From: Chlamydomonas reinhardtii | Lineage: Eukaryota; Chlorophyta; Chlorophyceae; Chlamydomonadales; Chlamydomonadaceae | NCBI RefSeq assembly: GCF_000002595.2 | Contig: NC_057020.1 | Location: forward strand, 2,711,452 to 2,775,451 | Direction: 5' to 3' | DNA: 64,000 nt | Part shown: positions 12,934 to 28,717 of the stretch, piece by piece | Layout of the letters: every line of letters starts with the position of its first letter | Numbering within the stretch: the stretch's first letter is position 1 | Program-made: the position numbers and the translations under genes | The notes under the pieces: model-generated | The model's input: only the letters and a program-made list of their open reading frames with translations | What the model was told of the DNA's origin: nothing | Databases searched by the model: none

Positions 12934-15900
12934 TCACCACTCTGCGCTACCCAGCCTGCCAAACAACGCCTCCATCTCTTCAGCCGGCGCCCGCGCCGCT
13001 TGACACACCGCAAGCAGACGCGCCACGCCATCCCGCAGCGGCGCCGCCGCTCCTGCTCCCATTCCAGCCGCCGAGCCGCCTCCCTCCCAGCCCGCATCCC
13101 CACTGTTGTCCGGGCGCACGGGCGCCGCCGCCGCCATTGCCCCCAATAGCGCCGCCATCGCATCGCGGTCGTACGGCAACCCGTACACCTGCCACGTGGC
13201 GGCGGCCTGGCGCAGCTCGCCAGCGGTGGCACCGCCCGCGCGCGCCGCCAAATTCGACAGCAGGTGGCTCCGCAGCCGCAACGTCGCCGCCAGCGTCGCC
13301 TCAGCCCGAGAGGGCCGCGCCGCAGGCGGCGGCGGCGGCTGCGGCGGCGCAGCCGCCGCCGCTTCTGCCACAGCCACCCCTGCCGGCTCTGTGCTCCATG
13401 GGACGGCCGCATCCCCAGAGCCTGCTGCTAACGGCGTTGCTGCCACTGCCACTGTGGTTGCCATCGTGGTGATGGTTGTGGCGGTTGTGGCGGTTGTGGC
13501 GGTTGCTGACGTCAGCAGCAGGGAGTCGCCGTGGCGGCGCAGCACCTCGGCGCGGGCGCGGTCCACCAGGCGGCCGCACGCCAGCACGCACCGCAGCGCC
13601 TCGCGCCACGCCAGCCGCCGGAACCAGGGCGCGCAGACGTCACGGCCGCCGCTGCTGCCGCTGCCGGGATTGAGGCCGCCGCTGTTGCCGCTGCCGAGGC
13701 TGCTGCGGCCGCTGGCGGCTGCCTGCGCGTCCACCACTGCGTCCGCCCACTCCAGCGGCGCAGAGACCCAGCCCAGAGAGTCAAGCTGCAAATGCATAAA
13801 AAGGGCATGAAGGGCCATCAATGGGGCATCAGTGGGGCATCCAGTTTCGCGTGCGCACGGCCCGTGCGTGTACCCTGCCCCGAACCCCATCCCCGACCAA
13901 CCCCAACTCCACAGCTCCACAGCCCCAGTCCAGTAACGAACACCCGCCAGCACAGCCCTCCCGCCCTACAATGCGAGCCTCACCCGCATGAGCATCTCGG
14001 GCACCCGCGCGAAGCTGGCCGGCTGCGGCGCGAAGCGCGCCGCCCGTGAGCCCAGCCGCTGCACCGCCCACATCAGCTGCCGGTGTAGCACCGCGTGACC
14101 CCGCGCCGCCGCCAGCGCCGCCGCCGTGCCGCTCAAAGCCATCAGCGTCGCCGTCACCTCCGCCGCCGTCAGGCCGCGCGCATGGGCCGGCGGCGCCAGC
14201 CGCTCGGGCGACGGCGACGGCGGGGGCGTCGAGGGCAGGAGGCCCGGCAATTGCCGCTCGTCCAGGCTGTTACTGGCACTGGCGACGCTGCCAATGCTAC
14301 TGCTGCTAGCAATGCTACCGGCGCCGGCGCTGCCCCAGTCCTGAGCTGTGGCCTCCCGCACGCCGCCCTCAATCACCGGCATGAGTCGTGACAGCCAGTC
14401 AGCCAAGGTGTCCGCCACCAGCTGCCGCTCCGCATCCACAGCCGCCGCAGCCGCAGAGCCCGCCGCCGCCGCGGCGGCGCCAGGCGCCGTCGAGGCGGCG
14501 GCGGCGGCGGCGGCCGGCCGGTCGGACCACAGGATCTCGAGCAGCGACGCGAGCGAGCCGGCGGCCGCAGGAAGGTCTAGCCCGCTGAATCGCTCCGGCC
14601 AGCCCGGCAGTTGCAACACGAACGCTGCGAGCGTGCTTAGCTGCACATGCAGCGCCGCCGCGCCGCCTCCTGCGCCACGGCCGCTGCTGCTGCTGCTGCC
14701 GCCGCCGGTGCGACCGTGGCCGGCGGCTGACTCACGCAGAAAGCGCGCGAACGAGGCTGCCATTTCGTCACCACTGCTACTGCTGCTACTGCCACTGCCG
14801 AGCCCGGATGCCGCTCCTGCTCCAGCCGGTGGCGCCGCCGCCTGCCCGTGCTCGCCCCCGCTTGCGCCGTCAGCGGCGTCAGCGGCGTCGCCACCGGCGC
14901 ACCACCACGTGTCCGCACCCAGCACGTCCGCAGCCTCGTCCCACGTGTAGGTTCCGCCCATACGAGACGCCATGCCCGCACCCGCCCCCCCGGCGCCAGC
15001 ACGGCTCTCTGCCTCGGCACCCAACCCACCGCCGCCGACACTGCCGCCACCCGCACTGCTGCGGCCGTCGCCGCTTGTGCTGCTGCTACTGCCGCCTCGT
15101 GCCCGCAGCCGTGCCAGCACCGCCATGTCTTGCAGCAGCGCCAACAGCTCGCCCGAGCCCAGCTCCTCCCACCCCACAAACAGGGAGGCCCAGCCGCGGT
15201 GCGGCGCGCGCAGCTGGTGCTGCACGCCGCGGAAGCACAGCAGTAGCGACCGCAGCAGCCGGCAGCGCTGCCGCGCGCCCAGCAGCCCCTGCGAGTGGCC
15301 GGGCCGCAGGCCGGCGCCGCCGGTGCCGCCCAGGGCCGTGTGAAGCAGCAGCGGCCCGGCGGCGGCGGCGCCGGCCTGGGAGGGCGTGTAGCGGTAGTGG
15401 TGGAAGGCCTGTGAGGTGGGCGAGAGGGCGGGGGGGAGGAGGAGGGGAGGAGGCGGTTGTTACTGGTTGGCATGTGTCAATGGGCAGCAGACATCCGTGA
15501 TCCGTGCCTGCAAGAAATGTACGTCTAGGTCAAGCGGTCGGGCCGGAAGAATCAGCGACGCGCATTACGGTACTATTGATTGCCCCACTGAGGGCTGAGC
15601 CCACAACGGCAGCAGCAGCACCAGCCACGGCGGCGATTCCCACGTGGCCACCTCCACCAGAGTGCGACTGCGACTAGGAGGATGGCTGCGACCCCGAACT
15701 CCCAAGTAACTGGTCGAGGCTGTGAGGAGCTGTCAGGCAACTCACCCAGAAGGACAGGTACGCCGAGTGCGGCGTCAGCCGGCGCGGCGGCGGCGGCGGC
15801 GCCAGCACCGACCCAGGCAAGGACACGAACGCAAAGGGGCTGACCACTGGCGGCAGGGCGTCACCGCCGCCAGCCCCCGCGCCACTGCTACTGCCGGCAC

Positions 15901-18900
15901 CGCTGCCGCCACCCTGTTGGCCGCTGCTACTGCCGAATGCCGGGGTGCTTTCAGGCGCCGAGGGCAGCGAGAACGCGGCGGACAGGGACGCCACCGCGCG
16001 GGCGTCTGCCAGCGGCTCGCGGGAGCTGCCGTCAAGCCGGCGGCGGGGCGGCGGCGCAGGCCCTCCCCGCCTGCTACTGCTACTGCCGTTTCCATTGCTA
16101 CTGCTGCTGCTACTGCTACTGCTACTGCCGCCGCTGCCTCGGTCGGTCGCCAGCGCCATCCGCATCAGCGCCAGCTCCAGGGAGCGCAGTTCGCGCTGGA
16201 TGGCGTCCGGCGTCAGCTGAGCGCCTGTGCAGGGACGTGCGTGTGCGGGGTTGGGGGGTGCAAGTGTGTGAGGGCCGTGTGCAAGTGTGTGAGGCCGTGT
16301 GTCAAGAGCATGCCGCAAGCAAGTCCCCCATCGCGTCCGACCCCTCAACAGGGTCCCTCAGGGTCCGGGCAGCGACGGCAGGTAGGACACCAGCACAACG
16401 CACGAAGGGAGCCAGGAACCGCACCCCACACGCCGCAGCCCACTCCCACTTCCACTTCCACTCTCACTCCCACTGCCACACCCACGCCGCCACGCCGCCC
16501 ACCTGACGCGGCCACAATCCACAGGAACGAGGCGATGGCCTCGGGCGACGAATACGCAGACGGCAGCAGCCCGCCACCACCCCCACCTGCACCACCACCA
16601 CCGCCACCACTATGACCACCCAGGTCGCTGGGCCGCGACAGTGACGGCGGCAGATGCTGCGCCTGCGGCGGCGGTGTGGGCGGCCAGGCCTCCGCCGCCA
16701 GCCGCTCCACCAGGTCTGCGGAGGGCGTGGTGGCCAGCTGCGGCAGCAGGCAGTACAGCTCCTCGCGCTGCGGCCGACACGGCGAGGCGGTGAGGCGGTG
16801 AGGCGTGGGGCAGGGCAGGGGGGTGGCGTGGGGGCAAGGTGGGGCGTTTGCAAGGCTACGGTAGGACATGCAGGGGAGTCAGGGGACAGCAAGTGAAGAA
16901 CAACATATGCGGGACAGGCGGGGGATGAGGTGACGCATGAGGGCTGGCAGCAGGCAGGCGGGCGTTGAGGCATCCGGATCAGCCCGGCGTCCCACGTCCT
17001 CACCCCAGCGCGCGACGCCTTCGGCACAGAAGCCCCGCCGGCCCCGCCAACCCAGCCACTGCGCAAACACGCACCCAGCCTCCAGCCCCACCCAGCCTCC
17101 AGCCCCACCCCGCTCCACCCGCCTCCAGCCCTGCCCACCTGGTGCCCTCGCGCCAGCCCGCCCGAATCCAGCAGCGCGCCAATGCATCCGTCCAGCCAGC
17201 GCCGCACCGCCGCCGACAAGTAGCTTTCCGCCTGCGGCGCGCCGCGCTGGGCCGCCGACTGGTAGATGGGCGGCAGCTGGCTCTGATGCTGCCGCTGCCG
17301 CCGGCTGCTGTGCATGTGCAGGGATGGCGGGCCAGGCGCGCCGTCGAGGATGGGTGGGAGCACGTCGCGGTGCGGCTGGGTGGGGAGGATCAGGGCGGAG
17401 GAGGTTGGCGCGGCCGGCGGCGGCGGCTCGACCAGCGGCTCTGCGTCCGGCACGTAGAGTGACTCCAGCAGCGCCATCACGCGCCGCACGTCCGACACAC
17501 ACAGCATCGCGGCACTGGCCCTCCTGCTGCTGCTGCTGGTACTGCTACGGCTGCTGCTGCTGCTGCTGCTGCTGGTGTGGATGCGGCTGCTACTGCCGCA
17601 GTCGCCCAGCCAGCGGTGCAGGGCGTAGTCGGTCCAGGCGACGGAGGGCGTCACCTCCAGCCCGTGGAGCACCTGAGCGTGGCAGTAAGAGTGAGAGTGG
17701 GAGTGAGAGTGGGGTTAAGAGTGGGAGTGAGAGTGAGAGTGGGAGTGAGAGGGGAAGGGGATGGCTGGGATGGCAAGCGAGGTGGAGGGTGTCAGCAAGG
17801 GCCGCGGCGGCACGCGGGGGAAAGGCTGGGCACTGGGCAGGCAGCGGAGCCGTGGAGGACACGTATCGTGGCACGTACCAGGGCCGTTACAGGCGTACGC
17901 GAGTTTGATGCCCATGCAGACCGCACACACACACGTGCTCCCATGCATAAGGCGCAGCGGGGAACCCCACCGACAGGCGGCCCACGGACCCGAGCCGCAC
18001 CCACGCCACCCAAACCCCTGCCACTCCCACTCTCACTCCCACTCCCACCTCCAGCAGTGCCGGCAGGTCGTACACGGCCAACAAGGCATCAGCGGAGACG
18101 GCCGCCGCCGCCGGCCCCGCCGCCGCCACCAGCCGCTGCAGCTGCGACGCCACCAGGGGCGGCAGCGCGAAGCCGCTGATGTCGGCCACACGAGCGGCGT
18201 GGAGCTAGGGGGGCGCAGATTGGGCAGGGCAAGACGGGGCATACGGTTTCGTGTCATAACCGTGGCGCGGGCGGCCGTGGCCAAACGAACGGGCCGGCGT
18301 GAGCGCCGCCCGCGCACCCCACTGACGCCCAACTACTCGTTCACTCGGCCTCCAATCGCCCAGTCATGTGGTCTAGCCGTCTTCACCTAGGCGCACACAG
18401 GCGCCAATACCAAGGTCACAGTCCGCTTCTACTCCAACTAGTCATGCAAGAAACTCGCTTCCACACACACACACACGCACACGCCCCCCTCCCCCCGCGG
18501 CGACCCACCAGCTCGTGTGTGGTGAGCGGCTCACCCCATGCGTCCGCCAGCGCCAGTTGAGTCATGAAGGCGCCCGCGGCGGCCGTGTCCAACACAGCCT
18601 CGTCCAGAACCTGGCGGCGGTGTAATGTGTGTTTGTATTTGTGTTTTGTGTGTTAGGGACAGCGTATGTGCGCGTCTTGGTGTATGATATGTTAACAAGA
18701 AAGCGCAAGGTGAAAGGCGGTATGTGTTTGTGCGTGCTTGTGTGTCGGGAGGTGCGGGTATGGAGCCAGTGTAGCGGCAAGTGCCCTGTTACGGTGCTAC
18801 GGCAGGGCCCACCGCAACCCGCTGCCGCCCCGGTCCCCTGCCCCTCCTCGCGCCCGCGCACCCGCCCGCCCGCACCTGGAAGCACTCTGCATCGTACACG

Positions 18901-19466
18901 TGCCACTCCCATTGCTCCTGGTACGGCGTGGGTGCAGCGGCGCCGCCGGGATGGGCGGCGCCGCCGGGCGCGGGGGCCTGAGGTGGCGGCTGGGGCGCGG
19001 CGGGCTCGCTGCCGCGTGCCAGCACGCCCAGCACTGCGCGGTACGCGCTGGGGCCACGCGCCGCGTCAGCGGCGTCCGAGCTGGATGTGGGTGATGAGGA
19101 GGGTGAGGAATCGGCGGTGTTGGCCGGGTTCCAGGGTTTGGTGCGAGCCAGCTGCTCGCTGGCGCTGGCGCCGTCAGCGGGGAGGCCAGCGGTCGTCGGT
19201 GGCTGGGCGACGTCCGCGTCGCAGCCGCTCAGCCCAAATGGCCCTGGGGCACCCTGCGGCCCCTCGCCCTGTTCGCCGGCATCACTAGCAGCTCTGTCGT
19301 CAGGCAGCGCCGCGCAGGCGCGGCGCGCGAGCCCTTGGCGCGAGAACGGCGGAGCGCCGCGCGCATGCAAGCAGCCAAGCCGAGCAACTCCAGCCGCGCC
19401 TGTAGTTTGTGCTTGTGATGAATTGCACCTGTAGCGCCATCGTAGGAGCATCGTGCGCGCCAGCAC
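12934..19466 (-). CDS. Large Ala/Ser-rich protein of unknown function, probably organelle-targeted
   Basis: Eight exons on the minus strand: 19466-18876, 18610-18509, 18204-18049, 17672-17139, 16767-16503, 16224-15746, 15408-13984 and 13785-12934; 1467 residues. All junctions are GT-AG and preserve frame. The first ~55 residues are Arg/Ala/Ser-rich with almost no acidic residues, like a chloroplast or mitochondrial transit peptide. Conserved-looking helical blocks (LRSLLLCFRGVQHQL, LVADTLADWLSRLMPVI, GLTAAEVTATLMALSG) are separated by long Ser, Gly and Ala runs encoded by CTG/GCC-type repeats. Such spacing is seen in algal organellar helical-repeat RNA-binding proteins (OPR- or FASTK-like), but I cannot find their signature motif or a RAP domain, so this stays a suggestion. 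Two introns start with GTGGGAGTGAGAGTG-like purine tracts. No neighbour helps with function. Confidence 0.65.
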
Positions 19467-20645
19467 CCGACGCGCGTAACGCTAAAGCAATTCCCGGCCG
19501 TTGTCCCCGTCGACTGAATGGCCCCTTTTTGCGTGGTAGTCTTGGCTCGCCTCTGACGCGACAGAAGCCTGTATGTTCGCGCTGTGCTCTATTTGAATCG
19601 CAATGCACAAACAGTGCACTGCAGTCACAAACTACAAAGCCCTCAAGGCTCAAGGCTCAACAGCTCCCAAAGCGTCTTTGCCTACGCAAGACTCAATATA
19701 CTGCGTTTGACCATTATGTGTTTCACATCACTATCTGCTTTCAAACGTTGGCCCGCCCAGGCAGAAGTCAGGATGCGTCCGTTAAATGCAGGCGGCGGGC
19801 TAGGGCAACAGCGATCCCGAGACTTAGTTCAAATGGTCATTACCAAGACGCGGCTACTCTTTTGGTCGGCCAGCCCTGTCATGAAATCGACCCGGCGGGT
19901 CGCCGGCAACCTGCAACACACGGCAACACGCACACTACCCTCCCGTTAGACCAGCCGCGCACTCTTGCCCTGCCTCTGCCAATTGTTTGCCACTTGTTGG
20001 GTATGGGAATTAGCTGCGCCCTAAGGGACTTTACCAACCTGCCTTGCCACTGTCCCATCACACACACACTACCCTCCCGCACCATCTTCACACGCCCGCT
20101 CGTCCACCGCTTGCAGTGACATCGTTGTAATCTATCCGCGCATCACGGTGCCCTGCCATGCCACTACACGAAGTGATGTGACCACACGAGATTGGATGGG
20201 GTCGGCCCACCCCATTGACGTGCTTGAAAAAACTTGGGTCTCCGCATCGGGAAGCCACTTGCGGAAACTGGATATCCGGTATATGTGTCATTGATCTGGG
20301 GTCACACAAGGAGGTGGAGCTTCGAGCTGCGTGAGGTTCTGGGCGACCTGCGCCAAATCCAGGGTGCTAAGGCTAGGCAGCAGTACTCAACACACGCAAG
20401 CAGCAAGCTTTCTTCGGCACCCTAGCCGGAGGACTTACTTCGGGCCGTGTTCTCACCGAAATTGGCCTCACGAGGTGCGCACGGCGGCGATGCGGCGTCT
20501 CGGACTCTCGGTTTGTATGCGCCCCCGGCAACAGTGTGCAATTGCACGTCCAGACCACCGGCCCAGCAGTTGCAAATTTAATGCAGTCGCAGCATCAACC
20601 GCATCCCCCCACCTTCCACCACCTGCCAACACCAGACCGGATCAA
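19467..20645. other. Intergenic region with one copy of the dispersed repeat
   Basis: The region holds the presumed promoter of the minus-strand gene starting at 19466 and the 3' UTR of the minus-strand glycosyltransferase ending at 20646. No gene is seen. A repeat copy sits at 19946-20064. No minus-strand TGTAA was found between the two genes. Confidence 0.5.
19931..20079 (-). repeat. Dispersed ~120-bp repeat with 15-bp flanking duplication
   Basis: The core 19946-20064 is about 95% identical by eye to the reverse complement of the copy at 54097-54222. It is bounded by a perfect 15-bp direct repeat, CACACTACCCTCCCG, at 19931-19945 and 20065-20079. That looks like a target-site duplication of the length made by LINE-type retroposition. 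No poly(A) tail or clear internal Pol III promoter is visible, so SINE-like is only a suggestion. Confidence 0.65.
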
Positions 20646-23485
20646 TCAAAGCCCGCCAAGCCAGACCAGCATATCCCGCAGGTACCCTCGCGCCCCACCC
20701 ACATGCGCCAGTGCGGCCCGCCGCCCACTGACACTCACACACCGCCACGCGTCCTGGCAGCCCTCGCCGCAGCTGCCTCCCCCAACCAACCTCTGCTGCT
20801 GCTGTTTGTCCGCGTCGCAATCGCCCGCGCCGCCAGCACCAGTGCCCAGCAGTAGCGCCAGAAGCGCCGCCTCCCACGCCCCCACGTCCTGTCGGGGGTA
20901 TTGCCGAGCTGCCCAATCAGGAACGCCGGCCGCATCCACTGGGATGCGCACAGCCTCCACCGGCACCGCCGGACACACGCCCATGCCCGCCTCCGGCAGC
21001 CCGCCTGCAGGGAGGACACACCGGGCAGGGAGGCGACACCCGGCGGTCACGTAAGCACCTAGCGTGCAAGCTCCTCGCGTTGCGCCACGCACAGCACCAC
21101 GGCAGCTGCCGTATCCACGGCACAAACAAGACACCGCGGGGCGCAAAGACGTGGGTGTAGCCCCCGGCCCCGCCCCTAGCTGCCGTACCCACCAAGGTCG
21201 CTGACCAGGGCGGGCAAGCCGTGCAACAGCGCCTCCGTGACCACCATGCCCCAAGCCTCCAGCCATAGGCTACAGCGGCGTGGGAAAAGGCACGGCATCG
21301 GTGCGGCATATAGTAAGGTAGACGCTTCATGCACGAAAGAAAGAGGCTTCGTACTTTAGCCTGGAATTGCCCTGCCCCAGTCAGCAGGGCACTGGAGTTG
21401 GTGATGGGCGCGCGACACGAGTCTTGAGGTGCTGCGCTTAGGCTGGTCGCAGACGGGGCAGCCGCTGCCTCAACCATGACCTCACCTGGGCGCAAGCACC
21501 GCCACACAGCCCTGCAGCACCGGCGTCACGGAGGGCTGCGGCTCCCACAACTGCACAGCGCCCGCCACCACCAGCGGCTCCAGCGCACGCGCCACAGCCG
21601 GATCACCTGCCGTACGACAGGTTGCCATCATGACTGACCTTCAGTTGCCGAGCGTAAGAGCAAAACACAGGCATGCAGACATTACGGTACGCAACAATTT
21701 AACCTAGTCAACGCGTTTGGGCCGGTAGGGGTCGGTGCCACCTCCTGTGCCACTTGTTTGCATGCTGCGTGTGTCGCACGCACCTGCCACGACCCGGAAG
21801 CGCACGCGCCCAGCCAGCCGCCTGGCCAGCTCCGCCACCACCGAGCAGCCCTTCTCCGGCGTCAGCTTCAGCACCGCGACGTCCACTGCCGGCCCACCGA
21901 CTGCAGGCGCCGATGCATCCGCAGCTGCTGCTTCTCCTGCTGCCGCCTGTGCGCCACCTTCAGTCCCTGTAAACTCTTTGCCTGGTGCTGCCGGCGCTGC
22001 CCCTGCTGACTCCCCAGTGTCAGCCGCTCGCCGCTGGGCGGGAGCTGCTCGCCAGGCGAGCAAGGCCTCATGCGCGGCCGGCGACAGGTCCGGCAGCGGC
22101 TGCCTGCCAAACACGCCCCATGTCGCCAGCGGCACCACTCGCACCGGCGGCATGGCCGCCTCCACCTCCTCCACCGCCCCGCCTCCAGCCGCACCCTGCG
22201 CCTCAGCCCCCGCCCCTGCGGCCTCCTCCGCTCCTACATCTGCATGGCCTGCAACCGCGACGGCCGCGGCTGCGGTGGCGGCGGCGGGTGCGGTGGCGGC
22301 GGCGGCGGCCGCCTGCGGCCAGTGCTCCTGCAGGTAGCCCGCCACGAAGCCGCTCACCGCCACGACACCGCCAAGCCGCCGCCACGCCGCCAGCAGCGCG
22401 GGGCTGCGCGGGCCCGTGCCCGATGGCCCCAGCGGCAGGAAGTGCACGTTCTGAACCAGCGCCACGCACCGCCGCGGCGGCGCCGCGCCCACCACCGTCT
22501 CGAACAGCGTACTGGGGCCCCCGGGTGCCGGCTCTGTCTGCAGCCCTAGTGCTGGTGGTGCGCCTGCTGGTGCTGGTGTTGCTGCTGATGTTGTTGCTGC
22601 TGGTTCTAATGGACTGGCTGCCAGCGGCGCCACCACGAGCCTCTGGCTCTCGTCCGCATCCACCAGCACCCACGCCCCCTGCAGCAGCCCTGTGAGCGAC
22701 CCGGACTCGGCAGATGGCGCCGCGGCCGCCGCGCCGCTATGCGTGACGGCCGTCGCCTGCCCTGCATCAGCGGCTGTAGAGGCAGCTGCCGCCGCTGCGA
22801 GCCGTTGCTGCTCCAGCTGCCCTTCCTGCTCAGCCGGCGCCGCCGCCGCCGCGGGAAACGGCGCGTTGACCAGGCCCCGGACACAGGCTGCCACCCGGCC
22901 CAAGAGCTCAGTAGTCAGCCCTGTTACGGGTGCTGCTGGGGTGTTAATGCTGCTGTCGCTGCCGCCAGCGGCTGTAGCAGTGGCGGCGGCGGCGGCGGGC
23001 TCCGTGTCGTTGAGTACGACGTGGTGGTGCAGCCGCTGCGCCTCGCGCCAGCTCACCACCCCGGGCCGGGCGAAGCTGAGGCGGGGCAGCAGGCCCTGCA
23101 TGCCCGCATGCACCAGCACCTGCAGGAGGTTGTGTGCGCGAGGCGTGTAAGTGGGTGCGTAGGCTACGTGAGGAGTGACCATGTTCACGAGTAGCGCAGG
23201 CTGGTGCAGCCAGCAGAGTTGCCTGATAGGGTTGGGCGGGCTATGAGGCTGCACCCTGGGGCCAGCCACTGGCGAGTCTCCCGTGCCGAGTGCACATCAG
23301 GACACGGACTGGTAGCCCCAACCGGAAAGGCCGCATGGGCTCTAGCGCACCTTGCTTCGACTGGCGACGGATACGACGTGCACCTCGAAGCCCTCGCACG
23401 CCAGTGCCGAGGCCATGGACAGAAATGCGTGTTTCCCACCAGCGAAATGGCTATCGTGAGCGGTTATGACGTGAACCTTAAACAT
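20646..23485 (-). CDS. GT4-family (GT-B fold) glycosyltransferase
   Basis: Five exons on the minus strand: 23485-23351, 23119-21784, 21606-21486, 21269-21193 and 21004-20646; 675 residues. The N terminus (FKVHVITAHDSHFAGGKHAF) has the first Rossmann strand and the glycine-containing loop of GT-B enzymes. The C-terminal half has the nucleotide-sugar domain: LTPEKGCSVVAELARRL, RFRVVAG, then PSLWLEAWGMVVTEALLHG with the E-x7-E motif (EAWGMVVTE) and GLPALVSDLGG. GT4 enzymes transfer a sugar from a nucleotide donor with retention of configuration; the acceptor cannot be told. No signal peptide or membrane anchor is seen, so it is probably cytosolic or peripheral. About 300 residues of Ala/Thr-rich insertions separate the conserved blocks. 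The end of the last exon is less certain because an internal GTGTGAGTG could act as a donor. Its start lies 447 bp from the divergent gene at 23932. Confidence 0.83.
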
Positions 23486-23931
23486 GACGAACCGCGCTGG
23501 GGACAGTGGAGCCATGGCCGGGTGAGGGCGTGCCCACGCTAGTTCAGCCTATTCGCTCAGGGCTTGCACACAAGGTGACATGAAGACATTCACATGGCAG
23601 CTGCTTTTGATGAGTGTAAATTACAGTATACTGCCGAAATGGAAGATGAGACGACCTGCATCGCAAACTTTGCCTGTTTCAAGGCCCTAATTGATTCTTC
23701 TTTATGCTCCGCTGACTTGACCACGTAACACTTGTAATACTTTTAGAAGCTTGCCCGTTCAGCGAGTTGGTTACCTGAATAACGTCACTGCTCCTCGTTT
23801 TGCATCTAGAATACACATAACCTACTGCTTGCACAGACAAAGTGTAGAAGCGACGGGCCTGCTGCTGTAATAGACGTGCTGCTGGAAGGGAGCATTCTTT
23901 GCGTGCCTGGTCTGTACAGTGCATCGCAGCT
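23486..23931. promoter_or_regulatory. Divergent intergenic region (glycosyltransferase / Lys-rich protein)
   Basis: There are 446 bp between two divergent start codons. It must hold both 5' UTRs and promoters. No coding frame or obvious TATA box stands out. Confidence 0.4.
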
Positions 23932-25159
23932 ATGCCACTAGGTGGCAAGCTGGTGCTGAAAGGTGTGTGTCCCGTTGGATGAGCGTGGGACAGCTCAGGT
24001 ACTTGGTCGCTGGTCACTTCAGCGCCTTGCGGTGCCGTGTCGCGTGCACCCCCACCAGCTTCCGGGCTCATGCTGCGCAGGCGGGACGACGCTCAAGGAG
24101 CTGGATGGCGGCGTGGAGAAGAAGAAGAGCAAGAAGCCCAAGAAGCTGAAGGAGGGAGGCGAGGGTGCGGAGGGAGGCGAGGGCGCTGTCGCCACGGCGG
24201 ACGGCGCACCTGCCGACCCCACGAAACCCAAGCCGGTGCGTGGCTTGCGGGGCAGCAACGCGGGAGCTCCCTAGCCCCGCCCCGCCCAGTCAGCTGGCAC
24301 TTGTCCGCTGCACCGGCGCCCCGCTGCCATGCCACGCCCTTGGATTTCTGGATATGGTTCGCGAGCCGTGAACCGACACTGCCGGCTGACAAGTGTGCCC
24401 GCGCCATCGTGCTGGTGTGCGCAGGCGGTGCCCACGGCCATCAACGTCATGAGCGGCAAGAACTACGAGCAGGAGTTCGACATCGAGATGAAGCGGGTGC
24501 AGGTGCGGGCGCAGCCGCGCGGTGTGGGGGCCGGGCCGCGAGGCCAGGAGCCGGGGGCTCACGCGGCCGCGCTGCGAGCAGGGCCAGCTGGGGCGACCCG
24601 CGCCACGCTGCCCGGTTGCTGCAAGGCCGCAATGGGTGTTGGGTTGTGGAGGGGGTTGCGGCACGACATATCGCCTCAGAGCCTGCTTACATCTCCTTTG
24701 CGGCGCGAGCGCACAAGGCGGCACGGGCGGGCCAGGCCTCCTCAACTTCCTACTGAGGCCACGCCCCAACTACGGTGCTTGCCGGTACACGCGCAGGAGG
24801 GCAAGTCCAAGAGCACCCCGTGGGGCTGCGGCTACCGCGCGCCGCCTGCCATCCTCCACGGCTACACAAGCAAGGTCACTGGCAAGACAGGTGAGAGAGC
24901 TACTAGAGCTACTGAGCTACTGAGTGCCAAAGCCTACACCACCTACACACACCCGCAACGCTTGCACTACTGCCTTGGCACTGCGTCCGGACCGCCTGCA
25001 GCATTTCCTAGCTGTGCCGTGCCGTGCCCGCCGCGCCGCTTGCGAGGGTCACAAACTTTCTTGCCTGCCTGCTGCTGTATGCCCCTTTTCCGCCCACATT
25101 CAGCCGAAGAGCGGCTAGACCTCAGGTCCGCTGCCAAGAGCGACAAGTTCTGCAAGTAA
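23932..25159 (+). CDS. Small conserved Lys-rich protein (FAM32A-like N terminus)
   Basis: Five exons: 23932-23962, 24081-24235, 24425-24502, 24797-24890 and 25104-25159; 137 residues. The start MPLGGKLVLKGG followed by a Lys block (KKKSKKPKKLK) resembles the N terminus of FAM32A/DUF1754 proteins. The C-terminal half does not: it reads YEQEFDIEMKRVQ, then STPWGCGYRAPPAILHGYTS, KVTGKTAEERLDLRSAAKSD and KFCK at the end. The lack of low complexity there and the clean exon joins suggest a genuinely conserved domain, and I believe similar C termini exist in other protists, but I cannot confirm that. No enzyme motif, membrane segment or targeting signal is visible. The 3' end faces the SDR gene, 129 bp away. 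An AATAAA at 25244-25249 and a TGTAA at 25542-25546 are the candidate poly(A) signals; use of the second would make the two transcripts overlap. Confidence 0.75.
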
Positions 25160-25287
25160 AGGCCGGCGGGACGCGGAAAACACGCGGCGACACGTGCACA
25201 CCGGCCGGTGCTGCTGTAGTCCTATTAATTCACACGCCGGCACAATAAAGCGATCAGCAGCTGTGCGTGGCGGCTCAGTCTGGCCTT

Positions 25288-28717
<3,430 letters not shown>

